From Gerris lacustris (Eukaryota; Arthropoda; Insecta; Hemiptera; Gerridae), in contig OX578286.1 of the NCBI GenBank assembly GCA_951217055.1, positions 41,211,437 through 41,275,436 on the forward strand: 64,000 nt of DNA, read 5' to 3'. Shown in pieces: positions 54,901-64,000 of this stretch. The notes below the pieces were generated by a model that did not search any database, was not told where the DNA came from, and saw nothing but the letters and a program-made list of their open reading frames with translations. The translations under genes and the position numbers were made by a program. Within the stretch, counting starts at the first letter, position 1; every line of letters begins with the position of its first letter.

Positions 54901-56060
54901 GAGTTATGTTTACAAGTATTTTCCGATCAATCTTGCACTTCTAGTTTAACTGATTAATTAAGCTCTTTGAGTTATGTTTACAAGTATTTTCCGATCAATC
55001 TTGCACTTCTAGTTTAACTGATTAATTTAGCTCTTTGAGTTATGTTTACAAGTAATTTCCGATCAATCTTGCACTTCTAGTTTAACTGATTAATTTAGCT
55101 CTTTGAGTTATGTTTACAAGTAATTTCCGATCAATCTTGCATTTCTAGTTTAACTGATCAATTTCGCTCTTTAAGTTTTGTTTACAAGTAATTTCTGCAC
55201 ACTAAGTCATTCGATAAACTGATCAGATCAGCCTTGCACTTATAGTTTAATTGATCAATTTCACACATTTGACTTTCATTCATAATGAGTAAGTTTCACA
55301 AACTAAATTCTTAATCTGAAGAATCTTGAACTTCTAGTTTAACTGATTAAATTCACTCATTTGAGTTTTATTCACGAGTGAGTTCCAGAAGCTAACTTGT
55401 TCAATTTTATTGAACAACCTTGAACTTCTAGTTCAATCTATATTAAACAATCTGTTAATCGAATTCCAGCAATGAACTGATTAAGTTTAAAAATGGAAAT
55501 TAAATTCAGCATAAGAACTATGAAATTGGTAAATAATAAATATTACCCGTTTTAGAAATCAAATTAATTTGTTACAGAATATTAGAAGATCCTTTTAAAG
55601 TATTTTGAACAGTAGACATTCTATAAAATACTTATAAAAGTGAAAGGGCATAGGTCTTATGCAACTTGCATAAAACGTGTCTAATATCTATTGAGTACTC
55701 AATACCAACATAGAACATTTAAAACAATTTAATCTATTTGATTGAAAACACGACTACTAATTATTTTAATTTAAAATTAAATAATTAATTAATTAAATTA
55801 AAGGACTTACGTTATTTCATTTTCCTCTTCAGCCTTTTTAGAATCTCTAAAAGTTTCGAGTCTTTCAAAATTTTGTGAAATCCCTGTAAAAATGAGAATA
55901 TAACATTAATAGAACTACAATTGATCGAGAATGAAATAGTTTATAACAAAAATTGTACAAAATCAGTTTAAAAAAGCGACAATTATGACAAAAAGAAATT
56001 ATATTTACCTCTCCTAGTTTTAGCAACTATTTTACTTGGGCCTTTAGAAACTGTATACAT
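47025..56060 (-). CDS. MCRIP2: MCRIP/FAM195 family protein, six exons, complete
   Basis: The exons are 56009-56060, 55811-55883, 51755-51867, 49945-49995, 49781-49831 and 47025-47098. They join in one frame of 137 codons plus TAA, all with GT donors and AG acceptors. The N-terminus MYTVSKGPSKIVAKTRRG closely matches the start of vertebrate MCRIP2. The central ITPQHEELIKFVHESWMSV (66-84) and C-terminal YFEAEPNPKLKDFKPFDLESWW (103-124, split across exons 5 and 6) match the two conserved family blocks. Vertebrate MCRIPs are small adaptor proteins. MCRIP1 binds the co-repressor CtBP under ERK control, and both paralogues associate with stress-granule and mRNA-regulatory complexes. Single insect genes may correspond to both paralogues, so the symbol is by similarity. 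Introns 2, 3 and 5 carry most of the bulk, all repeats. Confidence 0.93.
47935..48296 (+). pseudogene. C-terminal fragment of a non-LTR retrotransposon polyprotein
   Basis: One frame reads SDIIAFHPDNKTALIIDPPV, RYETNDIDQANKVHEEKKTI and YEKCIEFYKDRFRASHGDR, then YGLWFGTRRT, to a stop at 48296. The PD...IID..VRYE pattern is usual near the C-terminus of several LINE polyproteins. It lies in intron 5 of the MCRIP homologue on the opposite strand. The 5' portion is missing, so it is a dead fragment. Confidence 0.6.
48624..49025. mobile_element. Penelope-like terminal hairpin with hammerhead-like motifs
   Basis: The 13-bp repeat TATTGTAATAGGG borders the element (48611-48623 and 49026-49038). Two arms of about 175 bp (48655-48828 and 48853-49028) are inverted copies separated by about 24 bases. 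Each arm contains CTGAAGAT, a 6-bp stem GCTTCC/GGAAGC, then GAAACGTC. This is the order of the hammerhead ribozyme core known from Penelope-like retroelements. The plus-strand motif is at about 48942-48977 and the minus-strand one at about 48701-48736. No reverse transcriptase remains. Confidence 0.6.
50130..50465 (+). mobile_element. tRNA-derived SINE family S, copy
   Basis: A B-box-like GTGGGTTCAATCCCG near 50160 is followed by a body shared in inverted orientation with 63190-63530 (AGCTCACTAATGACCACACC, AAATGGGTCTACTATAAGGC, CGAACAAGTGGTTCTTCCTT). The tail ends in a TAC microsatellite at about 50450-50470. It lies in intron 3 of the MCRIP homologue. Confidence 0.65.
50655..50852. mobile_element. 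MITE family M1 copy (inverted)
   Basis: GAGTGTAACAATCTAAAGGA and TTCTTCTTTAGACTGTTACT open the copy. The inverted core (TATTCCTCTGTTCCAAAGTA) and GGGGAGTAACAATCTAATGA close it. Confidence 0.8.
51110..51592. repeat. 30-bp tandem repeat, about 13 copies
   Basis: The unit GTAAGAGGTGGCAAGAGG followed by TTGTTAAAGATG repeats almost exactly from about 51200; diverged lead-in units start near 51110. Because 30 is a multiple of three, both strands stay open for over 100 codons, but the predicted repeats (LKMVRGGKRL on one strand) are by-products. It lies in intron 3 of the MCRIP homologue. Confidence 0.96.
52188..52816. mobile_element. hAT-like MITE with CTAGCGTTGGGA ends
   Basis: CTAGCGTTGGGACAA at the left is mirrored by TTGTTCCCAACGCTAG at the right. 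CAATCGACTGAAAACAGTC near the left end is mirrored by GACTGTTTTCAATCG near the right. Two internal parts (from about 52320 and 52500) repeat ATTCGAATG blocks and a G-rich tract. No target duplication was found. Intron 2 of the MCRIP homologue. Confidence 0.62.
53366..53650. repeat. 32-bp tandem repeat, about 9 copies
   Basis: The unit AACTTATCAACATTATC with AAAAAACTTACACTT is exact in the first five copies and decays to the right. Confidence 0.94.
53695..54340. mobile_element. Non-autonomous hAT element, 646 bp
   Basis: The ends are CAGTGCTCGATTTC and AAATCGAGCCCTG, flanked by exact 8-bp duplications ATTATGAG (53687-53694 and 54341-54348). A C-run and a GGGGGGTCCGGGGG block lie near 53750-53780. 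Part of a family R arm (AAATCAAATTATAATTATTA) is included at about 53890-53912. It lies in intron 2 of the MCRIP homologue. Confidence 0.88.
54371..55440. repeat. 68-bp satellite, about 12 copies, with diverged flank
   Basis: The unit GATCAATCTTGCACTTCTAG, TTTAACTGATTAATTTAGC, TCTTTGAGTTATGTTTACAA repeats at 68-bp spacing from about 54381 to 55190, then decays to 55440. The array starts directly right of the hAT element. Confidence 0.94.
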
Positions 56061-56476
56061 TTCAAATTATCTCGAAAATTGAGACGAAAAATCGTTCGTA
56101 TTTACTTACAAAAGTTGAATTATTATTTCCCGAAAGACGAAACGGGTAATTTTCTTTAAATTTAGACAGCGAAAAAATCCGGGAAATGGGGAACTGGAAG
56201 AGAGTTTGGGCTTATTATCAGTATAAAAATCTGGTGGAAATAGATAATGAAATAGGAAGGCTATATTTTAAAGAACAGCTGTTTATATTCATTCTTTTAT
56301 CCAACACTTTTGTTTAGTATTTGATCAAAAGTAAATTATTATATTAATTGATAGTACTTAATTTAGAAAAATATGAAATAATTTATTATTTAAATTTAAA
56401 ATAATAAAGAATATTAAAGATAATGAAACTAATAGATTTTGTATTTTATACACTAAATAAATCGTCCTCGTGCAGA
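56061..56476. promoter_or_regulatory. Upstream flank of MCRIP and of the tRNA gene
   Basis: A 416-base interval between the MCRIP start codon and the divergently placed tRNA gene. It should hold the MCRIP promoter on the minus strand. No specific element can be assigned. Confidence 0.4.
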
Positions 56477-56547
56477 GCACCGCTGGTGTAGTGGTATCAT
56501 GCAAGATTCCCATTCTTGCGACCCGGGTTCGATTCCCGGGCGGTGCA
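56477..56547 (+). tRNA. tRNA-Gly (anticodon CCC)
   Basis: A complete 71-nt cloverleaf. The acceptor stem GCACCGC pairs with GCGGTGC, with discriminator A at 56547. The D-arm sequence is TGGTGTAGTGGTA (internal A box). The anticodon stem CAAGA/TCTTG closes loop TTCCCAT, giving CCC. The TPsiC stem CCGGG/CCCGG closes GTTCGATTC (B box). There is no intron. A T-run (TTTTT, about 56555-56559) downstream fits an RNA polymerase III terminator. It matches the usual eukaryotic tRNA-Gly class, so it is probably functional. Confidence 0.96.
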
Positions 56548-58024
56548 CGTTAATTTTTATCGTGTAACCTACATTTTTACGTAAAACGTTACGACATCGT
56601 CATTGAACATTGGACCTTGAAAATACAATACCGCTATTTTAAAAAACGTATCGTTTGTTATTTATTGTTTTTATTTTTAAAGTTCAAAAGTTAATGATTT
56701 TAAACATTTGAAATATATTATGTTTACGTGTTTGTAATTTGTTTATTATAGCAAAATATTAAATTAAGACCTTATTTTTATTTTCAACCTAACCTGTAAG
56801 AATATTTATGTAATATTGTTTTTACTTTCAAGGAAAACTTGTTTTTTGCAAAATATAATATCCATACTGTATTTGTTTTTTTATCTTGACTATTGAGTTA
56901 CGGAAATTCCATTACGTATAGATTGCAGACAAATTATTTAAAGTGTGCAATTGCATTATAAGGCAGTAATATTTTAGATTTTTAACAATTATTGTATACA
57001 TTTGAAAATATATTATTACTTTTAGGAGCTGAAAAAACCAAAAAGATTCGAAATTCTGTTAATTCTAAGTAAATTATCAAAAGATTTATCTAACCATATA
57101 ATTATTAATTATCTTTAACTAATGAATTATTTTAATTAAGTTTAATAAAATTAAAATAGAAAAATTTATTATTTTTCTGCAATAAATTAATAGTTGATCA
57201 CTTAAGAAGGATTAATTAGTTAACGAAAGATTTAATTTTTAATGGGGGCCTTTTAAAATGCTTTGAAACTCTTCATTTAAAAACTCATTTTTTCAATCAG
57301 TGTTACCAATCAGCTGATTCTTTGACATTTCCTTAGTGATTTTTGTATTTTAAGCGGTGGTAGTCCTGAACACGGATCATCCCCGAAAATCTAAAAAGTA
57401 AAAAGAAAATAATACGGTTTTTTTCGTATGTATGTGCGCCTCTTTGTACGGGCTTTAAGTTTTTACTCCCCCGGACAATACAACAATTCGTTAATTTCGT
57501 CGGTTTTGTCAAGTATTTGCAAAAATAGCAATAAGGAAAATAAACATAGTTAAAACGGAAAATGTTGAATGTTACACTTGAATTAATCATTTGATTTTTT
57601 TGTTTTTATTTAAAGGGAGGGATTTCGTGATAGTTCCCTTTTTTTCGGGGGGGATTTTTTTATCTATTGTCCGTCTGTGTTTGATTTGATTTTTATTTTT
57701 CGGATAAAATTTTAATAAGTGATTTTTATTTTTTGGGATATTGTTTTGGTTTTTTTTTTAAAGATCAATCATTTTAAAAGTTAAATCAAATTAATTGAAA
57801 TAATTGTTAATAAAATGTTACGTATGTTGTTGATGGAAGGAAGTGGTGGTGTTTTGTGTTTTAAAATTTGTGTTTTATCAAATGTCGAACAAATTTTCGG
57901 ACCTATGTGAGGTTCAGCGAAGAATAGGAGTGAAAGAACTCGATTTTTTATTATTTTATTTATTATTATTTCTTCTGTGTTAATAGATACTTTTTAAGTT
58001 TTTTTTTTCTCTTCTTCGTTACGA
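56548..58024. other. Intergenic DNA and 5' leader of the ZNRF homologue
   Basis: AT-rich sequence without recognisable repeats. The part just before 58025 should be the ZNRF 5' untranslated region and promoter. The T/G-rich character from about 57590 fits a transcribed leader on the plus strand, but the start site is not identifiable. Confidence 0.45.
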
Positions 58025-58370
58025 ATGGGTGCCAGAGCTAGTACGGCAAGCGCCGAAGAGCAAAATTCAGGAAGAGAACGGACATTTTCGACTTCTAGCG
58101 GTTCGGAAGTGGGAGCTACCGGTTTCAGTTTGCTAAGAGCTATTCCCGGAGTAGTTTCAAACGATCGTCAACGAGCACGATCTCTTTCAAGTGTGCCGGA
58201 CGGTAGCGATACTTTGAGAAATTCGCCGGACGCTAATTTCGATCTGACCGAATCACTGGAGACTGACAGCAGTTCTAACGACGAACATTTGGACAGCCCT
58301 CTAGGTGGACAGATATTGGGCAGAGTTTTCCCAGCACAATCACTGCCTTCACATATTTACTCCTTCAATG
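58025..58370 (+). CDS. ZNRF2: ZNRF-type E3 ubiquitin ligase, first coding exon
   Basis: This exon encodes 115 residues plus the first base of codon 116. It starts MGARAS, a consensus for N-myristoylation at Gly2, as in vertebrate ZNRF1 and ZNRF2, which are anchored to endosomal and lysosomal membranes. The Ser-rich disordered middle contains RARSLSSVPD (50-59), and the exon ends VFPAQSLPSHIYSFN (101-115). In insect and vertebrate relatives this stretch directly precedes the zinc finger (G-x-KCPVC) and then the RING-H2 domain. Reading into the intron adds KPLKCSSC before a stop, but GGTAAGCC at 58370-58377 is a strong donor, so the exon ends at 58370 in phase 1. The catalytic RING exons were not found in the remaining 5.6 kb. 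Without them the assignment rests on the N-terminal motifs, and ZNRF1 versus ZNRF2 cannot be decided. Confidence 0.82.
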
Positions 58371-58692
58371 GTAAGCCACTTAAATGTTCTTCATGCTAGT
58401 TTTAACAAAAAACCATATCAGACAAAATCATTTACAAATGAGATAATAATATGACTATGAAGTCTCATCATATATTTGTTGATAGTATTCTTACGATAAA
58501 ACAATCATTTATAGAAATCATATCATTCACCACAATAGTATTGTCGGATGTACAGTGTACAGTTAACAGTAGTCGTACGATAAGAATTAACTTCTGACAG
58601 GGTAGTAAAATCAAACAAATGGCTGAGGAGCCAATGAGATCTTCAGATTTTGACGTCTAGATGGTAAATATCAAAATCTCAAGCTTCTCATT

Positions 58693-58942
58693 GGCTGGTA
58701 GAAAGTTACACAACAATATTGTCACCACAATTTTTATTATAAACTCACAAACGCGTTTCGACAAATAACATCATCTTCAGTGTGAGAGTCAATTTCAGAG
58801 TAAGAGTCAATTCTGTACTAGTACAGAATTAACTCATACTAAGTTAACACACACACTGAAGATGATGTTATTTGTCGAAACGCGTTTGTGAGTTTATAAT
58901 AAAAATTGTGGTGACAATATTGTTGTGTAACTTTCTACCAAC
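58693..58942. mobile_element. Inverted repeat with two mirror-image hammerhead-like motifs
   Basis: Arms of about 95 bp (GGTAGAAAGTTACACAACAA, TATTGTCACCACAATTTTTA, and onward) are mirrored around a centre near 58818. The minus-strand motif at 58744-58786 reads CTCACA, CTGAAGA, a short stem, GAA, ACGCGT, T, TGTGAG, in which stem I pairs for six bases. The plus-strand motif at about 58850-58892 is the same with four pairs in stem I. The order fits the hammerhead ribozymes of Penelope-like elements. Stem II is short, with an extra U after CUGAAGA, so activity is uncertain. It lies in the first ZNRF intron. Confidence 0.6.
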
Positions 58943-60119
58943 CTCTCTAGTCATAATTATGAAGTGGTACCACAAAATCTCAGTCAAAACAACTAATTAT
59001 TTCTCATTGGTTCTCGCTTTATTTTGCCACTTTTGTACATGCATTTTTGAGACAAGTGTCAACAGTATGTCAAAATTCAACGATTTGTATGGTATTATGA
59101 TGTATACAATATAGAGCAAGCTGCCACACTTGTTGCCTCCTAGATCTGTTTTCCTGTAATACTAGGCATGGTAGTTTTTGTGACAGCCACGATAGTGCTT
59201 TCAGCTATCTTATCAGATGAGATAGCATGAACTGTTGAGACAATATCTATCACCGAGTAATTGAGGCTTAAAAATCTGTAGTAGTACACCACCGATTAGT
59301 ATCGTCACAAACTGCATTTCTTGGTGAAGTTTCTGTTGTTTTACTCTCAATACTGTTAGCATCGTATCAGGCGTTCATAGTCTTGATCAAGGTTTAACTA
59401 TCAAGGCAATTATGAAGTTGTATTTGGTTCTTCAACCTTGAAGGTGACTTTCCCACTAAAACGGCAGATGAGCAGAAAACAGGCAACTAGGGAGAGGATA
59501 TGAGACCTTTACCACTAGAGGGCATTAGTCCGTGTCTCTATGATGTGAAAACAATATTAGTTTTTAATAATAATGCAATGGGTCGGTTAAGTGGAGAGAC
59601 ATGTCACCTGAGTTGATGACATCATGCCCCTGGCGATGACATAATGCCCTTGGGGCTGATGACATCAAATTCTTAGTCTTCTAGTGGCTATGTCTCAATA
59701 GGTGTAGCTTCAAACATTTTTTCTCCCTATACTATGAACATTCTAGCGAGTTTATAGTTTCAGCTTGAGTTTATGAATGCTTGATTGACCTTTTAAAAGC
59801 TCATACAGTTAATAACGTCATAAAGTTTTTGGTGAACATTTACATTTTGCGCTCTTTTAGAGAAAAATGTGTTATGCTTCTAAAAGAATTTTTAGAGGAG
59901 TTTATGGGGTCAGATTGAGTTGGCCAAGAATTATGTTTTTAAGAAATAATAATCTAATAAGTTTTTAAAGTATTATGACAATGCTGGATTGTAAAATATA
60001 TTTTATTGAGTCAAGCTACATATATTACTGATATTAAACGGCTGATATTAGCTACGGCTTTACTGATATTAAACTCCTAATATAAACAATTCCACATTAG
60101 ATTATTTTCCTATCATGTT
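58943..60119. other. ZNRF intron sequence without assigned features
   Basis: No exon, RNA or element is recognised. A few short repeats of GATGACATCATGCCC type occur near 59610-59670. Confidence 0.45.
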
Positions 60120-60700
60120 TATCACCTGTTGTCACACCTGTAGAGGATGTCTATGTTGTCATTAGTGTCACCATTTAGAGATCAATAGGTGTCAGGTTCT
60201 ATTACAGGCTGATTGATAAAACTCTTATAACAGGTGGTAAATGTGATGATGGTATGGATAAGAAGCACCTGCTATCATCATCAGGTTTACCACCTGTAGT
60301 GAATGTATCCCTGTCATGTAGGGATTAGTGTCATCACTTAGATATCGTATAGTGTTGGGTTCTATAGTCTATAATAGGCAAATTGATTAAAATTCAATAC
60401 AGGTGGTAAACCTGATGAGCTGAAAAGTACCTGTACTCATCAAAACGTTTACCACCTGTAGAGGATGTTTTTTGTGGTAAGTGGTTAGTGTCACCCTGGT
60501 AGATATCAAAAGGTGTTTTAGTATAGGAAATTGATGAAAATCCAACGACAGGTCAATTCTTAACAGGTGGTAAATCTCGATTTAAGAAGTACCTGCTATT
60601 AACACTAGGTTTATCACCTGTAGAGAATGTCTCTCTGTGATGGAGAGATTAGTGTCAATACTTAGAGATCAAAAGGTGTCAGGTTAGTACTAGTTTAGTG
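60120..60700. repeat. 157-bp tandem repeat, four copies, each a hairpin
   Basis: The unit contains TTTACCACCTGTAG, GATTAGTGTCA and an inverted ACAGGTGGTAAA. Each copy can fold with TACCACCTGT against ACAGGTGGTA about 60 bases apart. Copies start near 60125, 60288, 60448 and 60605. Confidence 0.85.
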
Positions 60701-61355
60701 CTTAAGCACACCCCCGTAAACCATCTGACGAATGGTCGTCCAATTCAGGACGAACCATGAATAAGGTTGCGGCATAACGTGTGATAAACCTGATGCTCCT
60801 TAGACATCATTAATTCTAAGTTAGACAATGATAATGTAATGATATAATAACATGCAATCTTATCTAAACATTGTGAAATAATGAATTTAGTGCTCAGTGT
60901 AACAATAAATATAAAATAAATTCAATATAACAATACATCTTATATTAAAAATACGGTTGTACAGACTAACATTAATGTTGTTTCTGGCTGCAGTCATCTT
61001 TGCTATGTAGGATATCCTGTGGAATCGCACTTTATAAGACCAATATTTCAAGACAAACAATTTTTTTCAATATTTTACTTCATTAACTGTAGAGGGGAAG
61101 GAGGAAAGTAATTTGTTTACGGTTTTTTTTTGTGTAAACTAACTATTACTTTAACATTAGTACAACATATTTACTTTATAACAGTGGTTATCTTCAGCCA
61201 GTTGATGTCAGTTGCCAGAGGATGTTAGAGTCTTGTTCTAATATACCTGACAGCTGGCAGAGGGATATTGAATTAAACTTTATTAACAAGTTCATGCGGT
61301 GGACCACGTTCTGGGAACGTAGTGCCAGTCATGTGCCAATGGGGCAGACCACTGC
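60701..61355. other. Unassigned ZNRF intron sequence
   Basis: AT-rich sequence without recognised genes. GTCAGTTGCCAGAGGATGTT near 61207 and CTGACAGCTGGCAGAGGGAT near 61248 are a loose local repeat. Confidence 0.4.
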
Positions 61356-63130
61356 CAGGCCCGTCGAGAGCCGTAGCGGGCCCCACGGCTAGACCTATAC
61401 GGGCCCCCTCTTTTTACTCGTTTTTATTCTTATTTTTGGGACTGTACACTAATAACTTGTGTATTGAATTTTTCAACTCTTATCCTTATAAAATTAGTTC
61501 TATTTTATATTTATTGTACACAAAATTGTTTGAAAACATTTATAATTTCTTAGTCCTCAACTAAAACACAATCTGGACTTAAAAAAGTCCTATAACTGTA
61601 AAATGTTGTTTACGTTCATTTACGTTTTATACAATTTTATTTAATATATTATTGTTAAATATTTTAATGCATTCTTTTATATTTATACAAGTAGGAGTAG
61701 ACTAATAAAGAGTAGCGTTTAACAGAAAAACTTAGTAAACACAAACACAAACAGGACAAAACCAAAAGAAGCTCTTCTTTGTCAACATCTGTGTGGTATA
61801 GTTGAGATCATTATTAGGGTTTCAAGGTCACCCTAGAAACCCTTATGCTTTTGGTAGTTCGTCCGTCCGTCCGTTGCATCTTGGAGAATATCTCCCGACC
61901 TTCTGTAGCTACATATTGTAAATTTAGTATACACGTAAAACTTTTTTGCCCAAAAACAGGAAAAATATTTCCAACTTAATATCTCAAAATTTCTTTGGTC
62001 AGCGAGCGAATTGTGAACTAATAGCAATATTTTATATTTTTTTGTAATTTTGAATGGGTATCGTTTCAAAGACATTGAAATGTAGATCACAAAATATACA
62101 TCGAGTTTATAAAATGGCGGCCATTTTACTCCCGAAATTATTAAAACAAAACGCAAAAAACATGCTATCCCCCCCCCCCCCGCTACCCAAGGACAGGTCC
62201 TAAAAGTAAGGCAAAAATATACAACTCTGTGGTCCAATGATATTTCCGGGAGATAATTTGAAAAATTCAAATTTTAGGTGGCCGAACTATGGAGACCCTT
62301 TTTTCGTAAATTTTAAGAGGGCTATAATTTTAAAAGTAATGAAATGTGGATCATAAATATACATGGCATTTCCAAAGTGGCGGCCATTACCCCTAAAAGA
62401 ACCAAATAAGTGTATACCTAAGATACTAAAGGGATAAACACCTTGCTTCTTCAAACTCCAAAGTGCAACTTTTTATACATATTTTAGTTGAAAAAAATAA
62501 CGTAGGAAGTAGGAAACAGTGGTGGCAATAATGGCCCCTCAAACCCCCCGGCGCAGAAGGCCCCAGGTATCTGATGACCCCTGGAAGGGAAAAATCGGGC
62601 CCCCCTAAAAGTTCCCATGGCCCTCCAAAACCTACTGGTAGGAAATATGAATTTTTATGACTGAAGAAACCATTGTAGTGGCTTGCTGGCTAATGGTGTA
62701 TTTAATATTTTTTCAACTTCGAATATGTCCAAATAAAACTGAACAAATCATTAATTATTAATTTTGTTGACTGCTTGGTATGGATCACTCAAGTTTCCAA
62801 TCACACTGTCAATTAAAACATATAAAACTTCAACTTTGAAGCGATTTTCTGGGTTCTCTGTGGATTTTTCTTGAAACCTATCGGGATACAGCTTAGTAAT
62901 TTTTCGCTTCTAAGTCTCGGTACCGGAAAATTCTCTGGCAAACATAATCACTACACATGGCTGACAACTTTAATATTAACTAATATTATTTTTAATTGCT
63001 ATTACGATTATAATTATTTAATATTTCAATATAAATATTGGGTGTTCGTGGCTTGAGAAGCCGTGCCCTTTAGGGGAGGTCCGGGCCCCCCGGCATCAGC
63101 CGTACCTGCCGCCCCCTCTCGACGGGCCTG
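61356..63130. mobile_element. Non-autonomous hAT element, 1775 bp
   Basis: The ends CAGGCCCGTCGAGAG and CTCTCGACGGGCCTG are exact complements. They are flanked by the exact 8-bp duplication ACCACTGC (61348-61355 and 63131-63138). The interior includes AGTTCGTCCGTCCGTCCGTT near 61858 and several GGGCCCCC blocks. No transposase frame survives; the 145-codon minus-strand frame at 61833-62270 has no family features. Confidence 0.92.
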
Positions 63131-63189
63131 ACCACTGCATAGGAACGTGCTCTCTAACTAATATACCCTTTATTTTTTAATAGGCCCAT

Positions 63190-63530
63190 GGTTCAGACCT
63201 TAACCAGTTAGCCCGAAAGAGCCTAGTAGTAGTACATAGTAAGGTCCTAGTACAAATACTTGACGGGTAGGACGAACCACTTGTTCGTACCAAGCAATTA
63301 GGCCATCTTGTAGGCCCATTTTACTATTCCCATAGTAGAGAGTACCAGCCACTTCCCTCATCATACCTGTACATTGTACTGCTGAAGCGGGTATAGTGTG
63401 GTCATCAGTAAGCTATTTAAATCAGAGCATCATGGCCCGGGATCGAACCATCGACCTTGATTCGTCTTGATTCAGTGATAGCTGAGCGAGTGCCTAGAGC
63501 ATCTTGGTTACACTGGCTCCTTGAAAGAGC
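63190..63530 (-). mobile_element. tRNA-derived SINE family S, copy
   Basis: On the minus strand the B-box-like GATGGTTCGATCCCGG is followed by TGACCACACTATACCCGCTT and AAATGGGCCTACAAGATGGC. It ends with a body shared with 50130-50465 (CGAACAAGTGGTTCGTCCTA). The head region upstream of the B box is about 90 bases. Confidence 0.65.
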
Positions 63531-64000
63531 CTTGTCGAACTTCTTTCCGTGTTTTCCGCTCTCTCCTAGCTTATTTAATCCTGCAGAAATATAAAGTTGA
63601 TTTTTACCGCCCAGGCACATGGACTAATTATGACCAACTATCCACATTTTATTAAAATCGGATAATTTGTTGTTTATAATGTATGTTGGTTCCCAATCAT
63701 GTTGAACAATAGACAGACTCAAGACCCAAAAATGTTCCCTGATGTCTAAAAAAGATTTCTGTCTTGGAATTTTTGAATTTGGAGACAATTTTGTTCTTTA
63801 GAACAATCCTAATGCTTTTGTTATCTTTTGTAAGCTCGGAAGCAAAAATAATTTACATATTTCAGTATCTTCTGTCCTAGTTAGGTATCTAACTGTACTC
63901 CATACTACCATAATAGGTTTATTCTTAAGTAATCATACTAGAAAGATTACTTAAGTACCTTATCTCAGACAATACTTATCCGTAGCAATGTGTTTACAGG
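63531..64000. other. Right-edge stretch without features
   Basis: No exon matching the ZNRF zinc-finger or RING region is seen. Presumably still the ZNRF first intron. Confidence 0.45.

Noticed and set aside
58371..58399. Continuation of the ZNRF frame to the stop at 58399
   Set aside because: A strong GTAAGC donor sits at 58371 and the family continues with a zinc finger at this point; the eight extra residues are intron-encoded.
61833..62270. 145-codon minus-strand frame
   Set aside because: It lies inside a hAT element, shows no domain, and includes a poly-C tract and common repeat motif.
58400..64000. Search for ZNRF zinc-finger and RING exons
   Set aside because: No CPxC...CH or RING-H2 pattern with splice sites was found on the plus strand; they must lie beyond the window.

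Overview
This is AT-rich nuclear DNA from an animal, most likely an insect. The support is spliced genes of metazoan families (prefoldin 4, OSER1, MCRIP/FAM195, ZNRF), a eukaryotic tRNA-Gly, and very dense transposon debris: hAT, Harbinger-like, Penelope-like, piggyBac-derived, LINE and SINE copies. The species cannot be named from the sequence alone.

Layout. (1) 1357-4800, minus: three exons of prefoldin subunit 4; its last exon lies beyond the left edge. (2) 5730-7301, plus: an intact single-exon piggyBac-transposase-derived gene, divergent from prefoldin 4, with all three catalytic aspartates substituted but the C-terminal zinc-binding Cys/His domain kept. (3) 7.3-22.9 kb: no host gene found. 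It is a stack of transposons inside transposons, centred on a 5.2-kb foldback element (10465-15689) that holds a 2.3-kb hAT element, a SINE, two Harbinger-like MITEs and a 31-copy 40-bp minisatellite. (4) 23045-34355, minus: a four-exon OSER1 homologue with tandem repeats and mobile elements in all introns. (5) 34.4-47.0 kb: AT-rich spacer with MITEs and four tandem arrays. (6) 47025-56060, minus: a complete six-exon MCRIP homologue. (7) 56477-56547, plus: tRNA-Gly(CCC). (8) 58025-58370, plus: first coding exon of a ZNRF-type E3 ligase; the rest lies beyond the right edge. (9) 58.4-64 kb, inside or beyond the first ZNRF intron: a mirror-image repeat with hammerhead-ribozyme-like motifs, a 157-bp array, a 1.8-kb hAT element and a SINE.

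The four host genes look like unrelated housekeeping or signalling genes that are merely neighbours. Exon joins were worked out by hand: reading frame, splice sites and family motifs agree at every join. The most notable items are the catalytically dead, intact piggyBac gene; paired hammerhead-like motifs in Penelope-type hairpins; satellites that appear to have grown out of inverted-repeat transposons; an inverted-repeat transposon family carrying a tRNA-like core; and a GTNNGT tandem splice donor in the OSER1 homologue.
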